64,000 nt of DNA from Myotis daubentonii (GCF_963259705.1 NC_081841.1:91463063-91527062), one strand, 5' to 3'. Numbered from the stretch's first letter, positions 48,278 through 60,358 are shown. Notes: generated by a model from the sequence alone, not told the origin. A program made the numbers and translations.

Positions 48278-48489
48278 AAATTTTGTTATCAGTCTAGCTG
48301 GTTTGGTTCAGTGGAGAGAACCTTGGCCTGTGGACTGAAGAGTCCTGGGTTCGATACTGGTCAAGGGCACATGCCCTGGTTGCAGACTCCATCCCCAGTA
48401 GTGGACATGCAGGAGGCAGCCAATCAATGGTTCTCTCTCATCATTGATGTTTCTATCTCTATCTCTCCCTCTCCTTTACTCTCTGAAAT

Positions 48490-48538
<49 letters not shown>

Positions 48539-48541
<3 letters not shown>

Positions 48542-50132
48542 TATCTAATAAAAGAGAAACATGGTAATTGGCGTACGACTGCTACAATTCCCATTGGCTA
48601 ATCAGCGAGATATGCAAATTAACTGCCAGCCAAGATGGCGGCCGGCGGCCAGGCAGCTTGAAACTAACATGAGGCTTGCTTGCTTCAGTGAGGGAGGACT
48701 CCAATGTTCCCTGCCTGCCTTGCCGGCCTCTGAGCTTGCAGTTTAAGAAACATTGTAACAAATATAGATGCTAAACAAAACCCCAGAAACCTGCTTTCAG
48801 CAAGCCAGGATCTCAGAGCTGGAGTTATACATTGTTTCGATTATAGAACCTAAATAAACCAGATACCTTCTTTCAGCAGCGGAGGCCTCAGAGCTGGAGC
48901 CAGAGCTAAAGCTGGCCCAGAATAAAAAAAGAAAAGAAAAAAAGGAGCAGTTGGGAGCTTCAGTCAGCCTGAAAACAGCCCTCAGCCCCTCACCCAGACT
49001 GGCCAGGCACCCCAGTGGGGACCCCCACCCTGAAGGGTGTGTGACCAGCTACAAACAGCCATCATCCCCTCACCCAGGCTAGCCAGGCACCCCAGTGGGG
49101 ACCCCCACCCTGATCCAGGACACCCTTCAGGGTAAACCAGCCGGCCCCCACCCATGCACCAGGCCTCTATCCAATATAGTAAAAGGGTAATATGCCTCCC
49201 AGCACTGGGATTAGCGGATCCTCAAGGCCTCCGGGCACAGGGATCAGCGTGACAGGGGACAGCGCCCAAACCCCCTGATCGCCCGGCGACTCTGTGTGTG
49301 ACAGCGGGTGGGGCCACCACCTCCCTACCAGCCCTGCTCTGTTCGTGACAGGGGAAAGCGCCCCAACCCCCTGATCAGCCCTGCTCTGTTCCTGATAGGG
49401 GGGAGCTCTCCAACCCCCTGATCGCCCTGAGGCTCTGTGTGTGACAGAGTGTGGTGCCCCAACACCCCCCCTCCCACGGGCCCTGCTCTGTGTGTGACGG
49501 GGTAGAGCCATAACCTCCCTATTGGCCCTGCCCTGAGTGTGACAGTGGCAGCGCCCCAACCCCATGATCGGCCCTGCTCTGTGGGTGATAGAGGGCGACG
49601 CCACAACCGCCCCCCACGGGTCCTGCTCTGTGTGTGACGGGGTAGAGCCATAACTTCCCCATTGGCCCTGCCCTGAGTGTGACAGGGTGCAGCACCCCAA
49701 CCCCCTGATCGGCCCTGCTCTGTGAGTGACAGGGGCCAGCGCCCCAACCCCCTGATTGGCCCTGCTCTGTGCGTGACAGGGGGTGGCGCTGCAACCTCCC
49801 CATCGACCCTGCCTTGAGTGTGACAGGGGACGGTGCCCCAACCTCCCAATCAGCCCTACCCTGAGCGTGACTGAGGGTGGCATCGCAACCTCCCGATCTG
49901 CCCTGCTCTGTTCATGACAGGGGTGGCACCCCAACTCCCCAATCGGCCCTGCTCTGAGCCCACCAGAGGCTGCACCTAGGGATTGGGCCTGCCCTCTGCC
50001 ACCCGGGAGCAGGCCTAATCCAGCAGGTCGTTATCTCCCGAGGGGTCCCAGACTGCGAGAGGGCACAGGCCGGGCTGAGGGACCCCCCCCCTTTCCCCCG
50101 AGTGCACAAATTTTTGTGCACCAGGCCTCTAG
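48539..50132 (+). mobile_element. Composite tandem Helitron, copy 1
   Basis: Two Helitron units are joined head to tail. Unit 1 (48539-49169) starts TACTATCTAATAAAAG and ends GCACCAGGCCTCTA. Unit 2 (49170-50132) starts TCCAATATAGTAAAAGGG and ends with the hairpin GCACAAATTTTTGTGC and GGCCTCTAG. Unit 1 holds a duplicated ~85-bp block (CCCCTCACCCAGACTGGCCA type). Unit 2 holds about 14 units of a ~47-bp minisatellite. The same fused structure recurs at 60696-61994. Confidence 0.9.
49243..49955 (+). repeat. ~47-bp minisatellite in Helitron unit 2
   Basis: About 14-15 tandem units are recognisable by CCAACCCCCTGATCGGCCCT and CTGTGTGTGACAGGGG-type text at 45-52 bp spacing. Because 47 is not a multiple of 3 and the unit has few stops on the - strand, all three - strand frames stay open. 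Confidence 0.9.
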
Positions 50133-50160
50133 TATATATATATAAATTTTTGTTATCAGT

Positions 50161-51350
50161 TAGCTTTCATTTTAGAGCTATTATAGAGCAACCACCACAA
50201 CATGTATTGGCTTAAAACTTAGCTCACAATCCTAGAGTGACTCAGCTGAACTCTCTTGGGCTCCCCTGAATCTGAGGTGGGCTGGCTGAGGCTGGTGCTT
50301 AGATGGCCTTACTTGCTTGTATGGCAAGTGGCATGTTGCTGCCCAGGGCAACAGACATATCTAGGTCACACGCCTCTACTCAAAGTTTGCCCCACTTTTT
50401 TCACTGCTGTGGTGGGGACAGGGCTCCCATAGGCAGCAAGAAGTCAAGCCCCAGTCTACAAGCACATTTTCAGCCTCTGTTTGCATCCTTTTTTACTAAT
50501 ATCCTGTTGGCTAAAGCGGATCCCAAGGCCAGCCCAGAGTCAGCTCGATCCGAGGGCTTGGAGAGAGGGAGGGGAATAAATTGGGTCCATTTTTTTGCAA
50601 TCTACCACAGCCAATATTTGAAATTTCTGGGCTCATTGAAAAACAAAGTTTGGCTCATCTGGATCCCCTTCATCACATTGCAGTCATGGGCAGGCCCATC
50701 CCAGCATGACAAGGTCTCAGCCATCTGCAGAATGCAGCCCCTCACCCACTCCTCTGCAGGCTGCATTTCCTGCTCAGCCCCCACACACATACATTTGTGC
50801 CTCTAGGCATACAGCCTTGAAGAGTCATAGCATAAACTTGAAGTGAAATTGCCCACTTTAAAGTTACATATACTTTGAAAACATTTTAAAAATTATTTTA
50901 AAAACTACTTTTACTTGAGCAAAATATAAGGGGTGGGTTTTAAATGCCATTTAGTTCCACCAGACTTCAGTAGCCCACTGTGGGCACACACACCCCAACA
51001 CAACTGAGGCAGTAGAATGAGTCTGTCTTCATACTTTTATTTGGGCAATTCCCCAGCAGCAGTAGTTTTAGAAAGAGACTCCCCTCATCTAGTTATTCAG
51101 AAGACACTTACTGAGAAGCTGCTGTCAGCCAGTCACTCTGCTAAGTGGGGAGGCAAACATGACCAGTAAGAACACAGGCCCAGTCCTCCAGGAGCACATT
51201 GCTTGGCCAAGGAGTCTGACATGGCTCTCTAATCACCACACAGTGCAGTGCAGTCCACGCCTGCGGACTGAGTCAGGCAATAGGAACGCAGAAGAGAAGA
51301 GATTCATTCTGCCTTCTTCAGCAGTGGGAAGCATATGTAATACTCATATA
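50161..51350. other. Unassigned intergenic DNA
   Basis: Parts near 50180-50650 have the look of an ancient mammalian repeat, but I cannot name the family. No gene is seen. Confidence 0.4.
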
Positions 51351-51354
51351 GCCT

Positions 51355-51505
51355 CCCTCACTTGGGCACATTACTCCATCTTTCTCTTCCAGGTTCTTCA
51401 AGTGTAAAATGTGTACAATAACAGTACCCACCTGTGGTTACAGTGAGGAGCCTATGAAATCAAAGTTTAGAACAGTACTTGGCACAGAAAAATGTTTTGC
51501 TAACT
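51355..51505 (+). repeat. MIR SINE (ancient)
   Basis: A diverged MIR with TTGGGCACATTACTCCATCT, GTAAAATGTGTACAATAACA and TTTAGAACAGTACTTGGCAC in the expected order. Confidence 0.75.
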
Positions 51506-51840
51506 TGTTGAGTTGAATTATTTTAGCTATCAGAATTTCCCTCATATTCTTCCCCCTATCTGGGCCCTGGGAAGTGTGGGCGTCAGAATCACTTCTTTGT
51601 GCTGTCAGTTGTGGTATAGAAATATGAAGTACATGGTCCTTCAGTACTTTTACAGGCCTTTAAAGATAAGGAATATGAACTGGCAAGCACACTTCAGAGC
51701 ATATTCAGAATCGGGATAGAATTCTAATCTAGCACTTGACTATCATCAAAGAAAATTTTCTACAGTCATCGAACAATTTCTTGCTGATTGCAAAACAATC
51801 AGCAAGCTACCAATTTGTGTGAACTGCCAGAGATAAAAAA
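51506..51840. other. Unassigned intergenic DNA
   Basis: Nothing recognised. Confidence 0.4.
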
Positions 51841-51855
51841 AGACATAATCTCTAT

Positions 51856-52046
51856 CTTAAATATGTTTTTTTTAGAGAGAGAGAGAAAGGGAGAGGGAGA
51901 GAGAGAAAAACATCAGTCAACTGCCTCCTGCCTGCCCACTACTGAGGATGGAGCCCACGACCTGGCATGTGCCCTGATCTGGAATCGAACCTGTGACCTC
52001 TTGATGCATGGGACTACACTCAACCAACTGAACCACTCTAACCAGC
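51856..52046 (-). mobile_element. Ves SINE
   Basis: The - strand head GCTGGTTAGAGTGGTTCAGT is at the right. It is flanked by GACATAATCTCT and GACATAGTCTCT, a duplication with one change. It has a slightly shortened body. Confidence 0.9.
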
Positions 52047-52061
52047 GTGACATAGTCTCTG

Positions 52062-52949
52062 TCCTGTAGTGTACTAGCCTATTGGGGAAACAAACATAGC
52101 AGCCAGCAATTATGATACTGTTTGGCCGGCACAGAGGAGGGAGCAATTAAGTTGGCCTCAGAGGAGGTGACACTAACTGAGCTTTGTAAGTTCTATCCCA
52201 GTTAGTATGTTGATCTCTTTGGGGGACATTAATGCATATGGACATCCGAATTCTACTTAATATATTTGACATCTAATTTGACAAATGGCACTTCTTGCTG
52301 TGGGTGTACAAGGTGCCTCCAAGATACTGCCTCAAAGCAATTTAGAAACTCAGAGAACCTATTTGATAGACTAAGTGGCCAATATTATCCCATTCTGTAC
52401 ATCAAGACAGCAGTGACATTGAGAAGGATGTGGTTCATTCCTTCACAGTGGAATCAGATCAGGTTTTAGATATCAGGAATATTTTGGAGTTCTTTGTGCC
52501 ATCCCTAGCTCTTAGTTCTCCCTCCAATAGCCATACAGATTTAAAATGGATGTTGTTGGCATACAGGGAATGTTTTTAATGAAATAATTGCCTGTTTATT
52601 TCTTGGAACTGTAAACAGCTTAAAAGAACAGGGATGTCTATCTTGTTGGCATTTACTGTTTATATTGGAAAATTAAGGTCTTACAAAGACACAATTCAGT
52701 GAACCAATTAAGTCTTGTTTGTTGAACTTATGCAAAATATATGGCAATAATTCTGAAAGCTACTATTAATTTAAAAAATAGACCATGAAATCCAGACTTG
52801 AGTACTTAAAAAGAAAAAGATCAGGCCCAACTTCTTCATAATACTACATGTTTCCATTTCATTTTCAAGTTTCATCTCTAGCCAGTGCTGTTTTGGGTGT
52901 CAAATTATGTTCTTAATAAACGAAGAATATTTATAAAAAATATCTTCAA
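52062..52949. other. Unassigned intergenic DNA
   Basis: Nothing recognised. Confidence 0.4.
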
Positions 52950-53275
52950 CGGTCTAACTGTTTGTGTCTTCCTAAAATTCATATGTTGAAATCCTAACCC
53001 CTAAAGATGAAGGCATTAGGAGGTAGGGCCTTTGGGGGTTGATCAGGTCATAAGGCAGAGCCCTCATGAAGACCCCACAGAGCCCCTTCTACTATGTGAG
53101 GACACAGCAAGGCCCCTTCAGCTATGAAGCAGAAGAGGGCCTTCACCAGAACGTGGCCATGCTGGTGCCTTGATCTTGAATAGCCTCCGGGACTGCGAAC
53201 AGCTTTTGTTGGTTATAAGATACCCAGTCTGTGGTATTTTGTTATAGCAGCCCAGACACCCTAAGATAATCTCAA
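52950..53275 (+). mobile_element. Ancient MaLR-like solo LTR (ERVL-MaLR)
   Basis: The order of blocks is that of an MLT/MST-type LTR: AAAATTCATATGTTGAAATC, TAGGAGGTAGGGCCTTTGGG, TATGTGAGGACACAGCAAGG, CTGTGGTATTTTGTTATAGC, CACCCTAAGATAA. It is diverged, with no internal region. The subfamily is not assigned. Confidence 0.7.
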
Positions 53276-53425
53276 AAGGTTAGATTTGATCAAGTAATTA
53301 TTAGTCTTTCTCTTGGTGGCATACAACCTCCTTCTTGTCAGCTTCTAGGAGAGGAATTGATTTAATCAGGACTTTGCTGATTCAAGGTCTGTGGTAGGCC
53401 TATTGGCTCATTGCTAGTCCTAGGA

Positions 53426-53660
53426 CAGTGATGGCAAACCTATGACATGCGTGTCAGAGGTGACACGCAAACTCATTTTTTTGGTTGATTTTTCTTTGTT
53501 AAATGGCATTTAAATATATAAAATAAATATCAAAAACATAAATCTTTGTTTTACTATGGTTGCAAATATCAAAAAATTTCTATATGTGACATGGCACCAG
53601 AGTTAAGTTAGGGTTTTTCAAAATGCTGACACGCCGAGCTCAAAAGGTTCGCCATCACTG
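53426..53660 (+). mobile_element. hAT miniature element, CAGTGATGGCAAAC family
   Basis: The 235-bp element has inverted ends CAGTGATGGCAAACC and GGTTCGCCATCACTG. A perfect 8-bp target duplication, TCCTAGGA, is at 53418-53425 and 53661-53668. No transposase is encoded. It is well preserved. Confidence 0.94.
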
Positions 53661-53668
53661 TCCTAGGA

Positions 53669-54442
53669 GAAGACCGAGTACCTACAAATGACTGGTGGTG
53701 AACTTGGTGCTCCTGCTTGTGTTATGGCCAAGGAGAGGGAGATCTGTGTAGGGAATATTTATTTGAAGGCCCAAGATAATAGATAGTGGTTCTTATATTT
53801 TCAGGGGGTATGTATCACTTTAATAATGTGAAAAGATTGTGGAAACATTCTTTAGAAAAATGTACATGCACACACACACACACACACACACAGCATTTGG
53901 CATATAATCTTTAGGGGATTCCCAGTACACCTGAATCCAACTCACTCAACCCAAGAAAGCTGTCTGTAGGTTATAAATGGGCCCCTGGCATCAGACTTCA
54001 CTGACATCTGGGCTTGACTGGTCATTTTTTCATTCTGTGGAGTATTTGGAGCTCTTGTGTCTAACAGACTGGAGCTAGGTGTTTCTGTTGGATTGCACTA
54101 GGATGTAACTTCTGACATAAAGAACTAACCAGGTATTGGACTAAAGGTGAAGCCATTTGTCTACACCCTGATCTTTATATGGTTGGTCACAAATCTTCTG
54201 CCTTATGGGGGGGCAGGCAGGGGGCCCTCCTGTACCCACTTCTTAGAAAGGTAAGAGCTCGTAGACATGCAATGCATGACAATCTCTATCTTCTAGGAGC
54301 ATCCTGCTTCCACCCCATCTCTTTAGAACCAGGGACCCTAGACTGGAATGGACTAAGACTTTTGTGCTTAGTACATTGGGGATAAGTGATTTCAGAAGAA
54401 ATTATATAGGACCCTATCTACTTTATGTACTGGGAAATTATC
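53669..54442. other. Unassigned DNA with a CA repeat
   Basis: Contains (CA)n at about 53868-53892. No gene is recognised. Confidence 0.45.
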
Positions 54443-54459
54443 TCCAACAGTCCCTTTTT

Positions 54460-54893
54460 AAAAAAATATATGTTTTTATTGATTTCAGAGAGAAAGGGAG
54501 ATGGAGAGATAGATAGAAACATCAATGATGAGAGAGAATCATGGATCGGCTGCCTCCTGCATGCCCCCTACTGGGGATTGAGCCTGCAACCCGGACATGT
54601 GCTCTTGATCAGAATTGAACCTGGGACCCTTCAGTCCACAGGCTGACACTCTATACCAGCGGTTCTCAACCTGTGGGTCGCAACCCCTTTGGCAGTCAAA
54701 CAGCCCTTTCACAGGGGTCGTCTAAGACCATCCTGCATATCAGATATTTACATTACGATTAATAACAGTAGCAACATTACAGTTATGAAGTAGCAACGAA
54801 AATAATTTTATGGTTGGGTCACATGAGGAACTGTATTTAAAGGGCCAGAAGGTTGAGAACCACTGCTCTATACACTGAGCCAAACTGACCAAG
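54460..54893 (-). mobile_element. Ves SINE split by a hAT element
   Basis: The - strand SINE pieces are 54460-54656 and 54866-54893. Flanking repeats CTCCAACAGTCCC (about 54442 and 54895) enclose both. The hAT insertion therefore postdates the SINE. Confidence 0.9.
54657..54865 (-). mobile_element. hAT miniature element, GGTTCTCAACC family
   Basis: The 209-bp element has ends CAGCGGTTCTCAACC and GGTTGAGAACCACTG. A perfect 8-bp duplication of SINE sequence, CTCTATAC, is at 54649-54656 and 54866-54873. It is the reverse orientation of 40490-40714. Confidence 0.94.
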
Positions 54894-54908
54894 ACTCCAA
54901 CAGTCCCT

Positions 54909-55611
54909 CTTTTTCCACCCATCTGCTTGAATCAAGTTTCTGTCAGCCTCTGGAACTGGTATTTATTCCCTGCTCTGAAACTGAGCTCCACACTGGCTTT
55001 CTGCTGAGGGAGTGCAGCCTTTGGTTGTCTGTTGTTGATTAGCAAGAGTTCTTTTGTCACTGTTGTTAATGCAGATTTTCCAATAGACATTATCTTTGAA
55101 GCTAAAAATAAACCTGTCAGCACCAGTCCCCTCTTTATGAAAGTGTGAAAGACAAAGTACACCCGTCAATTATGGATATAATTTTATTCAGGCTGTTGCA
55201 GTAGGGAGAACATTTATTAATGGGAAATGTCTTAAAGAAAAGGAAGGGGGCCTAAGGTTATAGAAGCAGGTAAACAAGGGAGTCATTCACAAGTCTTATG
55301 GGAATCATGAGGAAGTATGGAGGTAGGTCTTATCTCAGAACGTGGGAAGGCTGGGGTGTCCTTTGTGGTTGGTCGTTAGCTGTTTCTTGGAGTACAAAAG
55401 GGTGAAGGGATTTCTTAAGCAAAACTGCTTTCAGGGAGCACAGGGCTCAGATAAAGTTTAACATTGTCAAAAGCCAAAGCTTCTTTGACTTTTAAAAGCA
55501 CATTGAAAGAAGTTGTTTTTGTAAGGTTCGGTATGAGATTAAAAAAAGTTCTGGTATCTTGACTGTCTGACCTATAACAGACACTTAAACTATCTCTTCA
55601 TTTAATGTAGA
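54909..55611. other. Unassigned intergenic DNA
   Basis: Nothing recognised. Confidence 0.4.
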
Positions 55612-55627
55612 TAAAGAAAAACAAGTG

Positions 55628-55856
55628 ACCCTAGCTGGTTTGGCTCAGTGTATAGAGTGTTGGCCTGCAGACTAAAGGGTTCCCTCTCCCCCTCATTTCA
55701 TTCAGGTCAAGGGCACCTGCCCCGGCTATGGGCTTGATCCCCAAAAGGGGGCGTGCAGGAGGCAGCTGATCAATGATTCTCTCTCATCACTGATGTTTCT
55801 ATTTCTCTCTCCCTCTCCCTTCCTCTCTGAAGTCAATAAAAAAATATTTTTTTTAA
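55628..55856 (+). mobile_element. Ves SINE
   Basis: The head CCCTAGCTGGTTTGGCTCAG begins a full-length copy ending AAGTCAATAAAAAAATATTT. Flanking repeats AAAGAAAAACAAGTG and AAAGAAAAACAAATG mark the insertion. The tRNA-like part near 55680 has an odd pyrimidine-rich replacement (TTCCCTCTCCCCCTCATTTC). Confidence 0.9.
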
Positions 55857-55871
55857 AAAGAAAAACAAATG

Positions 55872-57829
55872 GCCTATATGCCTAAAGCTTAATAAAGGGA
55901 AAAATCCTTTCCTCTCTGAAATTAAACAAAAAGTATTTTAAAAAAGAAACAAAGCTATTATGACTTTCCTAGAAACCTAGAGACCCCTTGGAACAATTTT
56001 TCATTTGGGCCCATCATTGAAACTCTGACTTACAGAAATGAATGTAACATATATTTTCTGAGCATCTGTTATGTGCCAGGCATGGATATAGGTACTAAAA
56101 GTTCAGCACTCAATGCAACAGTCCCAAACTTCTCCCCTCGTGTAGCTCCTTGCTGTGGAGGAAGAGAGGGCGGCAAGGGGGAGAGAGCCAGGGGAGGGAG
56201 TGGTGCAGTTTTCAGGTTGGTCAGAGAAGCTTCAGTAAGAGGGTGTCCTGAGAAGAAACCGACCCCACAGAACATTCCGGTGGAGGGAAGAGTAAACTGT
56301 GAAGGCCTGAGATGGGAACTTGCCAGATGTTTTCAAGGAAGAGCGAGGAGGTCAGAGTGGCTAGCGTGTCAAGTAGTAGGGCAAGTCGTAGGGGCTGAGG
56401 TCAGGAGTTGTGGGGAGCAGAGGGTGAAGGTGTGAGGTCATCGTAATGACTTTGGCTTTTACTGAGAGTGAGATGGGAAGCTACGAGATGGTTTTCAGCA
56501 GAGGCGTACCATTGTCTAACTTATGTTTTCAAAGGATCCTCCAGCTAATGTTCAGTCCAAGAGGACCGAAGCAGGGCAACAGTGAAGAGGCTGTCTCACT
56601 CATCTTGAGAGGACGAGGGCTTGGATCAAGATGGTCACCGCAAGTGTGGTGGATGTGAGATACGCTGCTCAGCTCCCTTCAGGAATGAAAGACCTATTCC
56701 TCCAGCTAATGGCTCTTGGCTGTCAGCCCTGCTCAAAAATTGCCTCCTCTGAAGAGAGCTGTCTTGCCCAGTGGCATTCCCCCTCTGCAGGGCAGCCTGT
56801 ATGTTGGTGAGGGTATGGAGACCTCACCTCACCTCAGCTCAGAACATCTCCTACGGGCCATCCCAGCTCAGAGCTCCCCCTGGAGTCAGTGCAGGCCTTC
56901 CGCTGGGGCGGCATCGCCGTCCAAGCCTGTTTCTTCCCTTGCGCAGGCATACACCCCAGGAGCGGTAATCTTCCTGCCCCTTAGCTCCAGCGCAGAAGCA
57001 GCCTCAGGGAACACCACCTGTGACATACGGTGCTGAGCAGTGGTCAGCTTCTGAACATATTTTGAAGATAAAACCAAATGAATTTGCTGATGGATTAGAG
57101 GTGATGTTAAAAGGAAAAAAAAAAAATCAATGCTGAAACACCAAGATTTTTGTCCTAAACAAATGGAAGGGTGGCGTCACTATTAACTGATATGAGAAAA
57201 CCCATGGGAAAGGCAGGTTTTGAAGTGGTGGAGGGAAGGTAGGGAATATATCAGGAATAAAAATATACTGTTAATATTCAGGCAGGTAAAAGGTCAAATT
57301 CCACTTCTAGGAAGAACATTCTTTGAACACTCCCAACATTATGCAGTTTTAGATCGAACCTGCGGTAGCGGACATTGCATTTGATTTGAGAAACAGCAGA
57401 GTAATTAGACATGGACTATGTGAGTACAGATGCCAGGCATTCCCCAGTGGTTGCTCGTCCACAGAGACTTAGAGAGAGTCTGAGTGGTTTTAGAAGGGAA
57501 CAAAGCCAGACATTGGCACATCCATCAGGATATGTACCAAGAAGTGTTTTTTCTACAAGGTCTTTATAATCCACAATACACTAACGGCTCCCATGAGATG
57601 TTGAGAAGTAAAACTGCTTACAGACTGCATGTACCACACGCCTGGAGGGGAATCCGAAGGCAACATGGGTGCAGTCACAGTCATAGGACACCGCCTGGTG
57701 CAGGTGCAGTTCTGAGAAAGCTCACAGTAGAGAGCGCGCTCACTGTGGGGAACAGTAGTCGGGCGAGAACCTTGGGCTGACAGAAGAGCACAGAGTAGGT
57801 AGGAAGGCTGAGGAAGGGTGTTTCTAGAG
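55872..57829. other. Unassigned DNA, partly ancient repeat
   Basis: From about 56045 to 57420 the text (GAGCATCTGTTATGTGCCAG, GACTTTGGCTTTTACTGAGA, AATTTGCTGATGGATTAGAG) looks like a long, decayed mammalian repeat related to 11031-11460. The family is not named. Open frames here have no supporting features. Confidence 0.4.
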
Positions 57830-58040
57830 CAGTGGTCGGCAAACTCATTCGTCAACAGAGCCAATATCAACAGTACAACGATTGAACTTTCTTTTGAGAG
57901 CCACATTTTTTAAACTTAAACTATATAGGTAGGTACATTGTTATTAACTTAATTAGGGTACTCCTAAGGCTTAGGAAGAGCCACACTCAAGGGGCCAAAG
58001 AGCCGCATGTGGCTCGCGCGCCGCAGTTTGCCAACCACAG
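57830..58040 (+). mobile_element. hAT miniature element, CAGTGGTCGGCAAAC family
   Basis: The 211-bp element has ends CAGTGGTCGGCAAAC and GTTTGCCAACCACAG. A perfect 8-bp duplication, TTCTAGAG, is at 57822-57829 and 58041-58048. The right part (GAGCCACACTCAAGGGGCC) matches the right part of 60359-60569. Confidence 0.94.
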
Positions 58041-58048
58041 TTCTAGAG

Positions 58049-59034
58049 GAAGGAGGAAAGTGAGAGCAGGCCTGGAAGTGGGGATGGATACAACAGAGTC
58101 TGGGAACAGTTGGGACGAGTTTGCCGCCAAGCAAATTACATCAGTTGGGCAAAGTGGGGCAAGTTTTAATGACCAGTCCAGGAGTTGGGATTTTACCTTT
58201 GAGATTACCAAGGGAACAGAAGACATCTCAACACCTTCAAGGAGCCGCTGTGCATTGTGGATCCCCAAAGCAGAATGGGCAGTGTTTCCCAAACTTATTT
58301 GACAGTGGAGACTTTTTTCTATGACGCCACCTATACCTTCTTTGCAAAGATTTGTTTTATAGACACAATGAGGCAGCGGACACTCAGCTTTGGAGTGTGC
58401 TGGGAAAACTAGTGACTCAGAGGTCCCCAAAAGACAGACCTTTAAAGGGCATGAGCAGTGTGCTGGGTGGAGTGCAAGCAGCGCCGGTTTATTCTCCTCC
58501 TCCCACAATTCATTCCCACTGGAAGCAGCACTTTATGGGTCACTTGGAAAGAGACTTGTTTTCTGGGACCTTCTTTGCCTTCTTTCATGATGATAAATCC
58601 GCTACACTTTTCATCATGTGATTCTCATAGTCTTGCAAAATCTCTTCCTGGCTTGGCATCGTACTGCACTTAGTTCGAGCAATGGGCTGTATCGCCTGCT
58701 CTTCAGCAGGCAGTGGGCACTCTCTCTGGTCATTGTCAGATGCCAGGAGGCAGCTGTAAGACAAGCAGGAAGGAACCGGTCTGGTCCCATCACGGCAGCC
58801 CCATTCTGCCGGTCCTCATTGTGCCTGACTTTCCATGTCTTTGCTGTCTTCTCTTTGGGTTCTCATTTCCTTACTCTTGTGCCCCCAGAACTAGGCCACT
58901 GGGTAATTGAACTTGACTTTCATCTTCCCTTCATTCTGTTTAAAAAAAGATCTGAAAATAGCTTGTTTGTTTTTCCAGTGGTGCCTGCAGCAAGCCCTCC
59001 CAGGGGTTCCCACCCAAGCGCGGTCTCACACTCC
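58049..59034. other. Unassigned intergenic DNA
   Basis: No gene or named repeat is seen; the long open frame on the + strand near 58618-59286 lacks support. Confidence 0.4.
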
Positions 59035-59262
59035 CAGCCTCTACCAGGGGACACTTTGGAAATGTTTGGAGGCATTTTGTGTGTGTTGGGAGGTGTCGCC
59101 ATGCCGTGGTGGTGGTGGTGGTGGGAAACAGGCGATGGCACTGCTGCTGTGTCGTGGGCAGGGGCTAGGGATACAAGGCATCTGGCCGTGTGGGCAACAG
59201 CCCAACATGGAGAAGAGTGGCCCCGCCCCAAATGCCAGTGCCCCGTGGGAACCACACTGTTG
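59035..59262 (+). repeat. Ancient hAT-Charlie element, MER20-like
   Basis: The text AGGGGACACTTTGGAAATGT through GGGCAGGGGCTAGGGATACA and CCCCAAATGCCAGTGCCC follows the order I recall for MER20. A (TGG)n run sits at 59108-59123. The family name is from memory; the ends are unclear. Confidence 0.5.
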
Positions 59263-59974
59263 CCTAAACTCCAACTGTTTGAGTAGCTTTTTGATAATTT
59301 TCAATATCTGTGCCATCACAAGTTTAATATTTTTTCTTTGCATTAACTCACTTTTAAATAATTCCTTTACTCTAAGCCATAATACGTTTTAAATAATGGG
59401 TCAATATTGTTATTTCTCTATTTTATAGTATGTGTAAGCATAGATCCCTCACACCTTATATAAAATATTTTTCATTAGTGATTCACATAGGAAGTTTGGG
59501 AACCTGGGTCCTTCTCATGGCCACATACCCTGCTGGGTTTTCAATGGGAACACCAGCCTTACACACATCTTCTCTTCGGAACTATGAAGGTATAGACAAG
59601 TCCACCTGATGGACTCCTTAGCGCAGGCCTGATAAGGGCAAAGCCCACCTGTTTAAGGTCCTTGGCTTAAGGGCATTTGTTTTACACACAGACGTCTGTT
59701 GCACTTGACCCAAGCCAGCTGTCTCTCTGTCTCTCTGTCTCTCTGTCTCTCTGCTGGTTGCAATGTCAGAGGGTTAAAGTTAGGCTCACTTGGCATTTGC
59801 CTCCCTGGACTGTAGGCTCCGCGAGGGCAGGCCTGCGTCTTGTGCCCAACCTTTCCAACCCGCAGTCTGGCCCACGCTTCGTGGTTACTGACCGTCTCCG
59901 TGAATGAAGGAAAGCACCCGGGACAGACAGCAGAGCACTGTCGACGCTACTGCCACTGAGTCAAACGAGTCTCG
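59263..59974. other. Unassigned DNA with a CTGTCTCT repeat
   Basis: Contains a TGTCTCTC-type tandem repeat at about 59720-59753. No gene is recognised. Confidence 0.45.
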
Positions 59975-59979
59975 CACAC

Positions 59980-60140
59980 ATGTTGCTTGGGCCCGTTCTG
60001 TGACTTCTCTACGCCGCAGTTTCCTTACCTCCGAAAGCAGGGATAACAGTACCAACCTCGCAGCACTGCTATGAAGGGTCAATAGGATATTTGAAAGTGC
60101 TTAGAACAATGTCAGGCATAGAATGAATGTTATAGAAGCA
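59980..60140 (+). repeat. MIR SINE (ancient)
   Basis: The MIR core and 3' text are recognisable: CGCAGTTTCCTTACCTCCGA, GGATAACAGTACCAACCTCG, GTGCTTAGAACAATGTCAGG. Confidence 0.85.
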
Positions 60141-60358
60141 TTTGATGATGAATGGATGGTGCCAATCTTGTACACAGGACTTCAATATTTGGTGAAAGAG
60201 TGAATAGAGATGCTGGGCCGCAGGCTCCTGCACTACACATCCCAGTGTCCCACGTTCCCAGGGGCGGCCGCGGATGCTGAGAGAACTTTCCAGGCTTTGG
60301 GCGGTTCCTGCCACAGTTCTTGGCACAGAAAAAATTCTTCCCTAGCAGGTAGCCTAGG

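Larger units (their letters stand above)
48294..50143 (+). mobile_element. Ves SINE with composite Helitron in its TA tail
   Basis: The SINE body is 48294-48493, followed by (TA)n to about 48538. The Helitron interrupts, and TA repeats resume at 50133. The 16-17-bp repeat AAATTTTGTTATCAGT at 48278-48293, repeated with one extra T at 50144-50160, encloses everything and shows the SINE inserted first. Confidence 0.9.

Noticed and set aside
49167..49934. 255-codon - strand open frame with Arg/Pro/Gly-rich repeats, plus overlapping frames
   Set aside because: It coincides with the 47-bp Helitron minisatellite and is open in all three - strand frames, as expected from a stop-poor repeat whose period is not a multiple of three. 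The same happens at 61271-61805.
56073..56435. 120-codon + strand frame in GC-rich DNA
   Set aside because: It lies in what appears to be an ancient dispersed repeat; no start context, domain or splice signals support it.
58618..59286. 222-codon + strand open frame
   Set aside because: No family resemblance, no splice or codon-use support, contains a TGG-repeat tryptophan run and overlaps a MER20-like repeat.
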